Shown here: positions 1 through 7,241 of the stretch, one piece after another
Layout: each line of letters starts with the position of its first letter
Position numbering within the stretch: the first letter of the stretch is position 1
Assembly: GCA_028284565.1 (NCBI GenBank)
Contig: JANQRM010000387.1
Coordinates: 1-8,647, forward strand
DNA from: Anaerolineae bacterium
GTDB lineage: Bacteria > Chloroflexota > Anaerolineae > Aggregatilineales > Phototrophicaceae
Length of the DNA: 8,647 nt
Direction: 5' to 3'
The notes under the pieces: model-generated
The model's input: only the letters and a program-made list of their open reading frames with translations
Database searches by the model: none
What the model was told of the DNA's origin: nothing
Program-made: the position numbers and the translations under genes

Positions 1-1149
1 AGCAGTGTCTACAAATCGACGCACCTGCTCTCGTCGAAGCCGATGACGGCGTATACGGATTATCCCATGCCAGAGGATGCGCCGGATTATCTGCGTCATG
101 ACCAAGTGGTGGCGTATCTGCGGGATTATGCGCGCCATTTTGGCGTGTACGAGCATATCCAATTCAGTACATCGGTGGACAATTGCGAGCGAGATGAAGA
201 TGGCTTGTGGTTGGTGACGCTCGACAATGGGGAAACCCGACGCTACAAGGGACTCATCATCTGCAATGGGCATCATTGGCATCCCAATATGCCGGACTTT
301 CCGGGTGAGTTTAATGGGACGATTTTACATACGAAGCAATACAAAACGCCGGATGTCTTACAGGGCAAGCGGGTGTTGGTCGTTGGTGCGGGGAATAGTG
401 GATGTGATTTGGTGGTGGAAGCGGTTCATCATGCCAACAAAGTCTATCACAGTACACGGCGCGGGTATTATTACATCCCGAAGTATGTCTTTGGCAAGCC
501 GACTGACCAAGTGGACCAAGTGGCGCGGAAATTACGTGTGCCGAAGTTTCTACGGCGGATAAGTAACACCCTCTTGGTTCGGGCGATACTCGGTGACCCG
601 ACAAGTTTTGGATTACCAAAGCCTGACCATAAGTTACTCGAGACGCATCCGATTGTGAATTCGCAGATGCTCTATCATGTGGGACATGGAGATGTCATTC
701 CCAAGCCGAATGTGGAGTCATTGGCAGGCGATGAAGTCCAGTTTGTGGATGGGTCGTCGGCAGAGATAGATGTGATAATTTATGCTACCGGATTCCAGAT
801 TTGTTTTCCCTTTATGGACGATTCGCATCTGAATTGGGCAGATGGCGGTCCCAAGTTGTATCTGCATTTTTCGCATCCTGAGTATGACAATCTGTTTGTG
901 ATTGGCTTGTTGCAACCGGATAGTGGGATGTTCTGGTTGATGGATATGCAGGCGCAGATTGTTAGTCGGTTTATTCAGGCTGAGATGGATGATACCGTAT
1001 CAGCTCAGGCTTTTCGTCGGCATAAAGAGCAAGCCTCGCCAGATATGCGGGGTGGGACGACGCATGTGAATTCACCCCGGCATTATTTAGAGATTGATCA
1101 CTTCGTCTATAAAGGACATCTCAATAAGTTGTTGAAGCTATTTTCGTAA
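1..1149 (+). CDS. Flavin-containing monooxygenase family protein, 5' truncated by the window edge
   Basis: The frame is open from base 1, giving 382 residues before TAA at 1147-1149. An ATG at 43 exists, but it lies inside conserved family sequence (VYKSTHL, then DYPMP), so it is not the true start. Counting residues from base 1, the FMO signature FxGxxxHxxxY is at 104-114, the NADPH-binding GAGNSG is at 129-134, and the C-terminal ATGF is at 262-265. The N-terminal FAD-binding GxGxxG and several dozen residues lie outside the window. The family uses FAD, NADPH and O2 to oxygenate nucleophilic N or S atoms, and some relatives perform Baeyer-Villiger reactions. The substrate cannot be told from the sequence. 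The gene converges on the next one, with 49 nt between the stops and no strong terminator. The family call is secure; the specific reaction is not. Confidence 0.93.
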   Translation, partial: SSVYKSTHLLSSKPMTAYTDYPMPEDAPDYLRHDQVVAYLRDYARHFGVYEHIQFSTSVDNCERDEDGLWLVTLDNGETRRYKGLIICNGHHWHPNMPDFPGEFNGTILHTKQYKTPDVLQGKRVLVVGAGNSGCDLVVEAVHHANKVYHSTRRGYYYIPKYVFGKPTDQVDQVARKLRVPKFLRRISNTLLVRAILGDPTSFGLPKPDHKLLETHPIVNSQMLYHVGHGDVIPKPNVESLAGDEVQFVDGSSAEIDVIIYATGFQICFPFMDDSHLNWADGGPKLYLHFSHPEYDNLFVIGLLQPDSGMFWLMDMQAQIVSRFIQAEMDDTVSAQAFRRHKEQASPDMRGGTTHVNSPRHYLEIDHFVYKGHLNKLLKLFS

Positions 1150-1198
1150 TGGTCTCCCGTGTTACAATGACTCATCAGAGACTATCTCAAAAATACAC

Positions 1199-2461
1199 CT
1201 AAACATCAAATGCCCATTCGCCGTTTCGCATGATGGGTTCGCTTGTGCCATCCCCACGCACACCGTCAACATCCATCTCAGCACTCCCAATCATGAAGTC
1301 TGCGTGCGTCATGCTTTCATTACCCCCTGCAGATGCAAACTCCTCAGCCGACATGCCTTCGCCATCTTCCATACTAAAACGATAAGCATTGCCTAAAGCG
1401 AGATGATTCGATGCATTCTCATCAAAAAGTGTATTGTAAAAAAGAATATTAGATTGAGAAATCGGCGAGCTATGTGGCACGAGTGCAACTTCACCCAGAG
1501 ACCGCGATTCTTCATCCGTATTCAGAATATTATCCAAGGCAGTCTGTCCTACCTCTGCAGTCGCGTTAACGACTACCCCCTCAGAAAACTTTAGCTGGAA
1601 TTTATCAATAAGACTACCACCATAACTGAGAGGTTTACTGGCTGTCACAACACCATCGACTTGATCTTTGTGTGGCATGGTGAAGACTTCTTCCGTCGGA
1701 ATATTTGCGACATACTCAATGCCATTCTGTGCCATCAACGACCCACTATGCCAGATATGATTGTCGGGTAAACCAACCGTTAAATCAGTGCCGGGAGCAC
1801 CATATTTCAGCATGACGTATTTTTTGTTATTTAGATAATCACATCGTTTTGCCAGTTCAGCAACATGCATATGCCAGCCAGCAACTGGATCATCACGATT
1901 AATTCGACAAGCTTCAAAAATGACATCCCACAGTTTAGATTTTGCCTCTTCAGGATGAGAATTAGGGAAAATTTTGGTTGCCCAGCCAGTGACTGAAGAA
2001 GCGACAGCCAACCAATTGGTTAAGCCACCTGAAATTTTTGCGAACATTTTGTGAAACTGGACCGCTTCTGCGGCAGATTTTGCTTGTACTTTTTCCGCAT
2101 CTAAACCACTCATCAGGTCAGGGTTTTGCGCAAGCACCGCCATCAAAGCATCTCCATTCTCAATATACTCAACAGCAATGTCGGTTTTCCATGTGGCTGT
2201 TTCGCTCATGGTGTCCAATCCTGCATATTGCACCCGAATGCGATGTAATTCTTCATCATCCCAGTTCACAGCAACAAATTTTGCACCATTCTGATAGGCG
2301 ATTTGTGCAACTTTCCGAATCAGTGGGCTGGATTCTAAAAGTGTGCCATCAACACCAAAAGCAGGTACGCCGATGATTAAGCGTTGCCCCGCTTGAAGAT
2401 TCAATCCAACTTTGACAAGGACTTCGGCATATTTTTCTAGTTTCTGGTCAAATTCACTCAT
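1199..2461 (-). CDS. M29 family metalloaminopeptidase (AmpS/AmpT/PepS type)
   Basis: This 420-residue protein has the usual length for peptidase family M29, cytoplasmic dimeric enzymes that remove N-terminal residues from peptides using two divalent metals. The expected ligands are visible with the spacing of the Thermus thermophilus enzyme: E258 in NIPTEEVF, E324 in LGEVALVPH, H353 in ASNHLALG, Y360, and H386 and D388 in THADFMIGS. The N-terminal half (about 1-240) carries the family's typical opening, FDQKLEKYAEVLVKVGLNLQ. The ATG at 2459-2461 is preceded on its own strand by AAAGGA (complement of 2470-2475) with an 8-nt spacer, which supports this start. The stop is TAG. The gene stands alone, convergent with the monooxygenase and divergent from the antiporter. 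All catalytic residues are present, so it should be active, probably in general peptide turnover. Confidence 0.95.
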   Translation of the reverse strand: MSEFDQKLEKYAEVLVKVGLNLQAGQRLIIGVPAFGVDGTLLESSPLIRKVAQIAYQNGAKFVAVNWDDEELHRIRVQYAGLDTMSETATWKTDIAVEYIENGDALMAVLAQNPDLMSGLDAEKVQAKSAAEAVQFHKMFAKISGGLTNWLAVASSVTGWATKIFPNSHPEEAKSKLWDVIFEACRINRDDPVAGWHMHVAELAKRCDYLNNKKYVMLKYGAPGTDLTVGLPDNHIWHSGSLMAQNGIEYVANIPTEEVFTMPHKDQVDGVVTASKPLSYGGSLIDKFQLKFSEGVVVNATAEVGQTALDNILNTDEESRSLGEVALVPHSSPISQSNILFYNTLFDENASNHLALGNAYRFSMEDGEGMSAEEFASAGGNESMTHADFMIGSAEMDVDGVRGDGTSEPIMRNGEWAFDV

Positions 2462-2592
2462 AGCTCAAGTCCTTTCATATCTGATTGATAAGACGAGTTT
2501 ATCCACAAACAACACCAAAACCAATTTGTCATGAGCATCACTATTCAGCATGACGCAAATCCTTTGCCAATTAATAGGTGCTGAAATTAACG

Positions 2593-2710
2593 TCCTTTAG
2601 TGAGAAGCGATTCAAACATAGTCAGTTTTTGTAAATGTGTGAATTGTCTATAAAATAAAGTCTTCGATCGAGTGTATCAGTATATAATATTGACCCCAAT
2701 CCTTTAGTGA
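2593..2710. repeat. Pair of 11-bp direct repeats upstream of the antiporter gene
   Basis: TCCTTTAGTGA occurs at 2593-2603 and again at 2700-2710, 107 bp apart start to start, in the 277-bp A+T-rich spacer between the divergent aminopeptidase and antiporter genes. The second copy lies downstream of a possible -10 box and 28 bp before the GTG start. The pair could be regulator binding sites or chance. Apart from this and the TATAAT box, I see nothing else definite in the spacer. Confidence 0.4.
2683..2688 (+). promoter_or_regulatory. Possible -10 element for the antiporter gene
   Basis: A perfect TATAAT lies about 50 bp before the GTG start at 2739, a reasonable distance for a sigma-70 type promoter. 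No good -35 hexamer is found 16-18 bp upstream; the bases there read roughly GTCTTC. The surrounding DNA is A+T-rich, so a chance match is possible. Confidence 0.3.
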
Positions 2711-2738
2711 ACTGAATTGTCAATAGAAAGATAACATT

Positions 2739-3695
2739 GTGCTTCTGACGATATTGGGTCTCGCGTTTGGCCTATTGCTCTTATTCCTTGGTGGTGAATG
2801 GCTGGTGAAAGGGGCGGCGCGTCTCGCCAAATCGCTTGGTATCTCCCCGTTGATTGTGGGACTAACCGTCGTCTCTATCGGAACCTCTGCACCTGAATTG
2901 CTGATTAGTTTGAATGCGGCATTGAGTGGTTCATCGGATTTGGTCATTGGGAATGTCGTGGGGTCGAATATCGCCAATATTGGCTTGATATTGGGTATTA
3001 GTGGCTTAATTTATCCCATCCGTGTGCGAGTAGAGCTATTGAGACGGCAAATCCCCATCATGATTGGTGTGATGTTTCTTGCCGTTATCTTATTCCGTGA
3101 TGGATTAGTCGGACGCGAAGACGGGGTGATTTTCCTCATCGGACTCGTGGTATTTTCGGTCTTCATGATTATCTCTGCACGGGCAGAACAGCATAAGACC
3201 TATAACATTCCAGAGGAACAAGTGAAACCGGACATCGAAAATATTCAACGCGGACGTGAAGCCTTGCGCTTGCTGGCTGGAATTGTTTTGCTCATCGTAG
3301 GCGCGCAATTCACGATTAGCAATGCGATTGAACTGGCGCGCTTTCTTGGCATTAGTGAACTTGTCATTGGCATCACATTGGTCGCCGTGGGGACATCCTT
3401 ACCAGAGTTGGTGACATCCATCACTGCCGCCCTGCGCCAACAAAGCGATATTACCATCGGCAATGTCGTGGGGTCGAATATTTTTAATGTACTCGCTGTC
3501 TTGGGTATCACATCAGTTGTCAAGCCGATTAACGTGTCACAGCAAACCATCCAAGTGGATTCATGGGTGATGCTGGGCTTTAGTTTAGCTGTCTTACCCT
3601 TTGTTTTAGACCACAAGTTTAGCCGACGTGAAGGGATGTTGTTCCTCGTGGCTTATCTCATCTTCTCAGTCTATGTGTTTTTGGGCAACGCATGA
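2739..3695 (+). CDS. Calcium/sodium antiporter, CaxA/YrbG type (CaCA superfamily)
   Basis: This 318-residue integral membrane protein has the two inverted alpha-repeats of the Ca2+/cation antiporter superfamily. Repeat one has GTSAPE at 48-53 and GNVVGSN at 71-77. Repeat two has GTSLPE at 218-223 and GNVVGSN at 241-247. The PE glutamates (E53, E223) are the expected ion-coordinating residues. Two hydrophobic halves of about five helices each are joined by a charged cytoplasmic loop at about 147-175. Homologues exchange Ca2+ for Na+ across the inner membrane. The start is GTG at 2739, because an in-frame TAG lies five codons upstream and no in-frame ATG precedes the first helix; the ribosome site is weak (GAAAG). 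The gene is monocistronic and convergent with the protease gene. Its length is normal and no motif is damaged. Confidence 0.95.
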   Translation: MLLTILGLAFGLLLLFLGGEWLVKGAARLAKSLGISPLIVGLTVVSIGTSAPELLISLNAALSGSSDLVIGNVVGSNIANIGLILGISGLIYPIRVRVELLRRQIPIMIGVMFLAVILFRDGLVGREDGVIFLIGLVVFSVFMIISARAEQHKTYNIPEEQVKPDIENIQRGREALRLLAGIVLLIVGAQFTISNAIELARFLGISELVIGITLVAVGTSLPELVTSITAALRQQSDITIGNVVGSNIFNVLAVLGITSVVKPINVSQQTIQVDSWVMLGFSLAVLPFVLDHKFSRREGMLFLVAYLIFSVYVFLGNA

Positions 3696-3773
3696 TTTCG
3701 ATACTCGAAGCAAGAAGAATTATCACTAATATTGTCAAAAATTAGCCTGAATCCACGATTACAAAGTGTCAAT

Positions 3774-3800
3774 GTAGGGGCGGTCGCGAACCGCCCTTAC
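3774..3800. repeat. REP-like GC-rich palindrome between convergent genes
   Basis: An 11-bp stem pairs 3774-3784 (GTAGGGGCGGT) with 3790-3800 (ACCGCCCTTAC) around the 5-nt loop CGCGA, with a single G-T wobble (3777 with 3797). It sits in the 151-bp spacer between the ends of the antiporter and protease genes. Short palindromes of this GTAGGGGCGG type are commonly dispersed in many copies through some bacterial genomes. No T-run follows on either strand, so it is not a canonical intrinsic terminator, although such a stem could still stop or stabilise both transcripts. It looks like a slightly decayed copy: adding one T before the loop would make the centre a perfect TCGCGA palindrome. Confidence 0.7.
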
Positions 3801-3846
3801 TGAATTAGCGCTTAGTCTGAAAACTCATCAGAGTTCGGATAAAGGG

Positions 3847-5028
3847 TTAATCCGATACATGAAACAAGGGATGACGACGGAGTACCCATGCTTGGTCGTT
3901 TGACATCGTGAAAGGTGCGAATTCTATCACACCACTGTAGAACATGAAGTTGTTTGCCCCGCCTTCGACATCGCATTCAAAATCATCGACTTCTCCATCA
4001 CTGTTGGTGTCGTAAGTATCCGCTGGACATTCAGCAGTATCCATGAACAAATCGAAGAATTCCCCTTCTGCTTCGGTGGTATGTGTGAGGGACATGAAGT
4101 GGGAGCCTTCATGGATGACATTTGCCGCTTGTTCATCGTAACTACCGAGATAGGCTTGCCATGAAGCGGTGACACAAGAGAAACGCGCACCCGCTTGTGA
4201 GATTGTCCCGACTGGACCTGAATTCATAGAGATTCCACCTGCATTGCCATCATCAATCCAATCGACAAGGGCGACCTTCAATTCGCGGTTCATGCCCAAT
4301 TCTGTTGATAGAACCCCACAGAGTTCTTCGAGGGCGGCTTCGCCTGTTAAGTTGGCATATTCGGCAACGGAAGCATCATCCGCAATGACAAAGCGGACAT
4401 CCCCCAATTGGAGATTATGGGGATTTAAGAGGTTATCAACCGAAGAACGGAGCGCAGATTCAAAGGCTTGTTGTTCCCCTTCTGAGCCAAGTTCGTTACC
4501 TTCTAGCGCAACATAAAAGACCATATCTAGTTCTTGTAGGACATTGACATCGCCATAACGGAGCATGACATTCACATCTTGAATAGCGGAATCGGCTTCA
4601 AAGAAGAGGACAACCTCACCCGCTGATAGATCATATTGGGGGGCGCCGGGAAAAAAGATACCCAATTCGCCCGAACTCTCTTCGGTAAATGGGGCAAAGC
4701 CAAAACGAATCGCGCTATTATCCATATCATCAACATCAAAAAGAATATCACCCGATGTATCATCTGCAATTTCAATGAGGAAGATTTGTGCGGAAGGGTC
4801 TTGAGTGATGACTTCGACTAGGACAGAGACGACATCGGATTCGACGTTGATATAGACGGATGCCAGTTCGTTGTCGATTTCAATCTCGACGTTGCCATCC
4901 AAATTCTCCCATGTGTCGGCAGTATAATAGACAATATCATTTTGGTTGTTCCAGTCTTGCGCCAAAGTGGGGAGCGACACAAGAACCAGTAATAGAATAA
5001 ATAAAAGGGCTTTGATCGATCGGTACAT
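3847..5028 (-). CDS. Secreted metzincin-like zinc metalloprotease (M43/pappalysin-like), signal peptide present
   Basis: From the preferred ATG (complement of 5026-5028) the product has 393 residues. It opens with a classic signal peptide: MYRSIK, a hydrophobic core at 7-20, and probable cleavage after TLA at residue 23. An in-frame ATG at 5074-5076 would add 16 polar residues in front; I reject it because it buries the signal peptide, though neither start has a strong ribosome site. The zinc motif HEGSHFMSLTH is at 306-316, fitting the metzincin pattern HExxHxxGxxH except that Ser replaces the Gly. A Met-turn-like ANNFMFYS follows at 358-365, as in M43 peptidases. Between them DTNSDGEVDD (340-349) resembles a Ca2+-binding loop, flanked by C334 and C352, which could pair; C237 and C285 could form a second disulfide. 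Residues 24-180 are acidic and beta-rich and resemble no domain I recognise. The substrate is unknown. Confidence 0.8.
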   Translation of the reverse strand: MYRSIKALLFILLLVLVSLPTLAQDWNNQNDIVYYTADTWENLDGNVEIEIDNELASVYINVESDVVSVLVEVITQDPSAQIFLIEIADDTSGDILFDVDDMDNSAIRFGFAPFTEESSGELGIFFPGAPQYDLSAGEVVLFFEADSAIQDVNVMLRYGDVNVLQELDMVFYVALEGNELGSEGEQQAFESALRSSVDNLLNPHNLQLGDVRFVIADDASVAEYANLTGEAALEELCGVLSTELGMNRELKVALVDWIDDGNAGGISMNSGPVGTISQAGARFSCVTASWQAYLGSYDEQAANVIHEGSHFMSLTHTTEAEGEFFDLFMDTAECPADTYDTNSDGEVDDFECDVEGGANNFMFYSGVIEFAPFTMSNDQAWVLRRHPLFHVSD

Positions 5029-5101
5029 GACACAGGCTTTCTGTAGTGAATAGTTAGTGTCATTGTAAGCTGACATTGTGTGTTACAGCCTTAATATTTG
5101 A

Positions 5102-5118
5102 CTTAACAACACGTTAAG
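5102..5118. promoter_or_regulatory. Inverted repeat in the divergent spacer before the cyclase operon, possible operator
   Basis: CTTAAC (5102-5107) and GTTAAG (5113-5118) form a perfect 6-bp inverted repeat around ACACA-like bases at 5108-5112. A second overlapping pair, CCTTAA at 5089-5094 and TTAAGG at 5114-5119, offers an alternative fold. The site lies between the start of the protease gene and the cyclase gene at 5180, where a regulator controlling one or both could bind. No regulator family can be named from it. Confidence 0.35.
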
Positions 5119-5120
5119 GT

Positions 5121-5146
5121 TTGATTTTAAGTTTACGCTTTATACT
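5121..5146 (+). promoter_or_regulatory. Weak candidate promoter for the cyclase operon
   Basis: TTGATT (5121-5126) and TATACT (5141-5146) resemble -35 and -10 hexamers, but only 14 bp separate them, shorter than the usual 16-18. TATACT alone is a good -10, placing a start of transcription near 5153, about 27 nt before the ATG. Confidence 0.25.
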
Positions 5147-5179
5147 CATCAATAAGGACGGTAATTCCGCAGGTATGAG

Positions 5180-6805
5180 ATGCAAACCATTCTAATCGTA
5201 GAGGATGACCAATTCATCCGTGAGAATGTCCACGAGATTTTGGAAATCGAAGGCTATAACGTTCTCCAAGCACGGGATGGTTTGCAAGGATTGGAGCTCG
5301 CCAAAAAACATCTGCCTGATTTGGTTGTCTCCGATTGGTTGATGCCCTCGATGGATGGGCAAGATTTACTTGAACAACTGCGAGAGCATCCCCCGACACA
5401 AAATACGCCCTTTATCTTCCTCACTGCTCGCTCGACACGCAAAAATCAACGCGAAGGCATGATGACGGGGGCAGATGATTACCTCACGAAACCTTTCTCT
5501 GCCGATGAATTGTTGACCGCCATTGCCTCTCGTTTAGAGCGTAAAGCGGTGGCGGAAGAGCAGATTGCGGAACAAGTGCAAGAATTGCATCTCTTGCGAC
5601 AGCTGGACCAAGAACTCAGCCATCGTATGAAGCCGGAATGGGTCATCACGATTATGATGGACTGGGCATTACGTAAGACTAATGCCAAAGTCGCCGTGAT
5701 GGGAACGGTGAATGAGACAGGAAGCGCATTTAAGGTCGAGTATGTCATGGGCGATTGGGGTGCGCCACAACCCAAGGTCGGTGATGCATGGGCATTTTGC
5801 GAACTGACCGAACTAATTATGCGGGGTGGCAAACCTGTGTTGATTCCCGATATTACGCTGATTCAGAATCTCGCACCCGTTGCCGAACAAAGCGTATCGG
5901 TTCTTGGTGTTCCCGTGATAACAGCCGAGCAAACTTTGGGAGTCATCATCCTTGAAAGCCCAACAGCTAGTGCGTTCAATGATGACCAACTTGGATTTTT
6001 GGCACAGATGGCAAACCGTGCCGCCGTTGCCCTGCAACATGCCCATCTCTTCCAGCATTTGGTCGTTCAAATGGAAAAACAAGTGGCGATGCGGGAATTG
6101 TTTGGACGCTTCTTGACTCCAGAAGTTATGGAAGCCCTACAAGATAATCCTGTGACACTGACAGGTGAACGTCGGGAAGTGACCGTGATGTTTTGCGATA
6201 TTCGGGGCTTTACCAGCTTCTCCGAACAACATACCCCAGAGCAAGTCGTCACCCTCCTCAATCATTATCTGCCATTGATTGACGATGCCTCCCGAAAAAA
6301 CAGTGGCAATGTCAACAAGTTCGGTGGGGATAGTGCGATGGTGGTGTTTGGTGCGCCCATCGAAGTAGACAATGATGCCTACTTAGCTGTGAAGACTGCC
6401 TTGCAGATTTGTGACAGCATCAACGCTTTTAACCTCACGGGCATCAGTGATTTCAAGATTCGGGCTGGCTTGGGAATTAATACGGGTGATGTCATCGCGG
6501 GCGCGGTGGGACCAAGCGTGCGACAGGAATATACGGTCATCGGGGATACCGTCAACCTCGCGGCACGGATTGAATCCCTCAACAAAGACTATCCTGATTA
6601 CAATATCTTCATCACCCAATCCACGTATGAATCCTTGGGTGAGCGTCGCAAGGAATTCCAACTGGTCGCACTCGGCGAGATCGCTATTCGTGGGAAAGAA
6701 ATTGCGGTCCCCGTTTGGGCAGTTACTGGCTATAAAACGCAGACCATCCCCAACTTGAATGAACTGAGCAAAGCCATGTCAACTCTGCAAAATGTCGAGA
6801 ATTAG
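5180..6805 (+). CDS. Response regulator-GAF-class III adenylate cyclase
   Basis: This 541-residue soluble signalling protein has three domains. Residues 1-120 are a CheY-like receiver with acidic D9/D10, phospho-acceptor D52 (VSDWLMP), T82 and K104 (TKPF), all intact. After a charged helical linker (119-150), residues about 150-290 form a GAF-type sensor domain, then the short helix ending RELFGRFLTPEVMEAL. Residues about 330-515 are a class III cyclase: metal-binding D340 (FCDIRGFT) and D384 (FGGDS), adenine-selecting K380 and T452, and transition-state N459 and R463 (VNLAAR). The K/T pair matches adenylate rather than guanylate cyclases, so the product should be cAMP, made when the receiver is phosphorylated and/or GAF binds a ligand. 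The GAF ligand is unknown. AGGT at 5171-5174 precedes the ATG. The next receiver gene starts 9 nt after its TAG, so the two are probably co-transcribed. No histidine kinase lies in the window. Confidence 0.95.
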   Translation: MQTILIVEDDQFIRENVHEILEIEGYNVLQARDGLQGLELAKKHLPDLVVSDWLMPSMDGQDLLEQLREHPPTQNTPFIFLTARSTRKNQREGMMTGADDYLTKPFSADELLTAIASRLERKAVAEEQIAEQVQELHLLRQLDQELSHRMKPEWVITIMMDWALRKTNAKVAVMGTVNETGSAFKVEYVMGDWGAPQPKVGDAWAFCELTELIMRGGKPVLIPDITLIQNLAPVAEQSVSVLGVPVITAEQTLGVIILESPTASAFNDDQLGFLAQMANRAAVALQHAHLFQHLVVQMEKQVAMRELFGRFLTPEVMEALQDNPVTLTGERREVTVMFCDIRGFTSFSEQHTPEQVVTLLNHYLPLIDDASRKNSGNVNKFGGDSAMVVFGAPIEVDNDAYLAVKTALQICDSINAFNLTGISDFKIRAGLGINTGDVIAGAVGPSVRQEYTVIGDTVNLAARIESLNKDYPDYNIFITQSTYESLGERRKEFQLVALGEIAIRGKEIAVPVWAVTGYKTQTIPNLNELSKAMSTLQNVEN

Positions 6806-6814
6806 TGGTGTTCG

Positions 6815-7198
6815 ATGAAAACCGTTCTCATTGTCGAACATGACCGTCATCTGCTTGATGGGATACGCGCCATCCTTGAGATCGAGGGATATTCCGTCAT
6901 TGGTACAGAGGACAGCTTTGAAGGAATTGACCTCGCAATCAAGAATCTCCCTGATGTGTTCGTCACAGAACGGAGGTTACCGGGTTTGGGTAGTTACGAA
7001 TTACTTGCCAAACTTCAACAAGCTCCAGAAACGCAACGCATCCCTGTTATTTTCCTGACCGAAAAATTAAGCCATGAGGAATCACATCATTTAACGAAAA
7101 TAGGTGTGATGACTCATGTTACCAAGCCCTTCTCTGCCGACGAGTTATTGGTTGCTGTCCACGTTTGTACAAACGGGAAGTATTTTCTCAGAGATTAA
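6815..7198 (+). CDS. Stand-alone receiver domain protein, probable pseudo-receiver (D52E)
   Basis: This 127-residue protein is a single CheY-like receiver with no output domain. It aligns without gaps to the receiver of the upstream cyclase over about 115 residues, including LEIEGY (21-26), the TKPFSADELL stretch (103-112) and P71/T73/Q74, so the two are paralogues by duplication. T82 and K104 remain. The phospho-acceptor position is Glu (E52 in VTERRLP) and D9 has become His, so normal aspartyl phosphorylation is unlikely. An Asp-to-Glu change can mimic the phosphorylated state in some receivers, so it may be constitutively active or a binding scaffold; this is inference. The ATG is 9 nt after the cyclase stop with only GGTG as ribosome site, suggesting translational coupling. 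The stop is TAA at 7196-7198. Confidence 0.9.
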   Translation: MKTVLIVEHDRHLLDGIRAILEIEGYSVIGTEDSFEGIDLAIKNLPDVFVTERRLPGLGSYELLAKLQQAPETQRIPVIFLTEKLSHEESHHLTKIGVMTHVTKPFSADELLVAVHVCTNGKYFLRD

Positions 7199-7241
7199 CT
7201 AACACAATTCCCAAAGTCTGTAGAGCTGTAGGAAACTTTGA

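Noticed and set aside
1150..1198. Possible terminator between the monooxygenase and aminopeptidase genes (GTCTC at 1152-1156 with GAGAC at 1178-1182; GAGA/TCTC at 1178-1188).
   Set aside because: The stems are only 4-5 bp, one with a 21-nt loop, and no proper T-run accompanies them.
3697..3709. TTCGA-TAC-TCGAA palindrome just after the antiporter stop.
   Set aside because: A 5-bp stem with a 3-nt loop and no T-run; probably chance.
3822..3835. Small hairpin AACTC-ATCA-GAGTT downstream of the protease gene, followed by TTC on the minus strand.
   Set aside because: A 5-bp, mostly A-T/T-A stem is too weak to call a terminator.
5029..5076. Upstream in-frame ATG at 5074-5076 as the protease start.
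   Set aside because: It would put 16 polar residues before the signal peptide; its AAGG ribosome site is about 12 nt away, farther than usual. It remains possible but less likely.
7212..7240. CAAAGT/ACTTTG inverted repeat with the third receiver's ribosome site in its loop, suggestive of an RNA switch.
   Set aside because: A 6-bp A+T-rich stem with a 17-nt loop is weak, and the downstream gene is broken.
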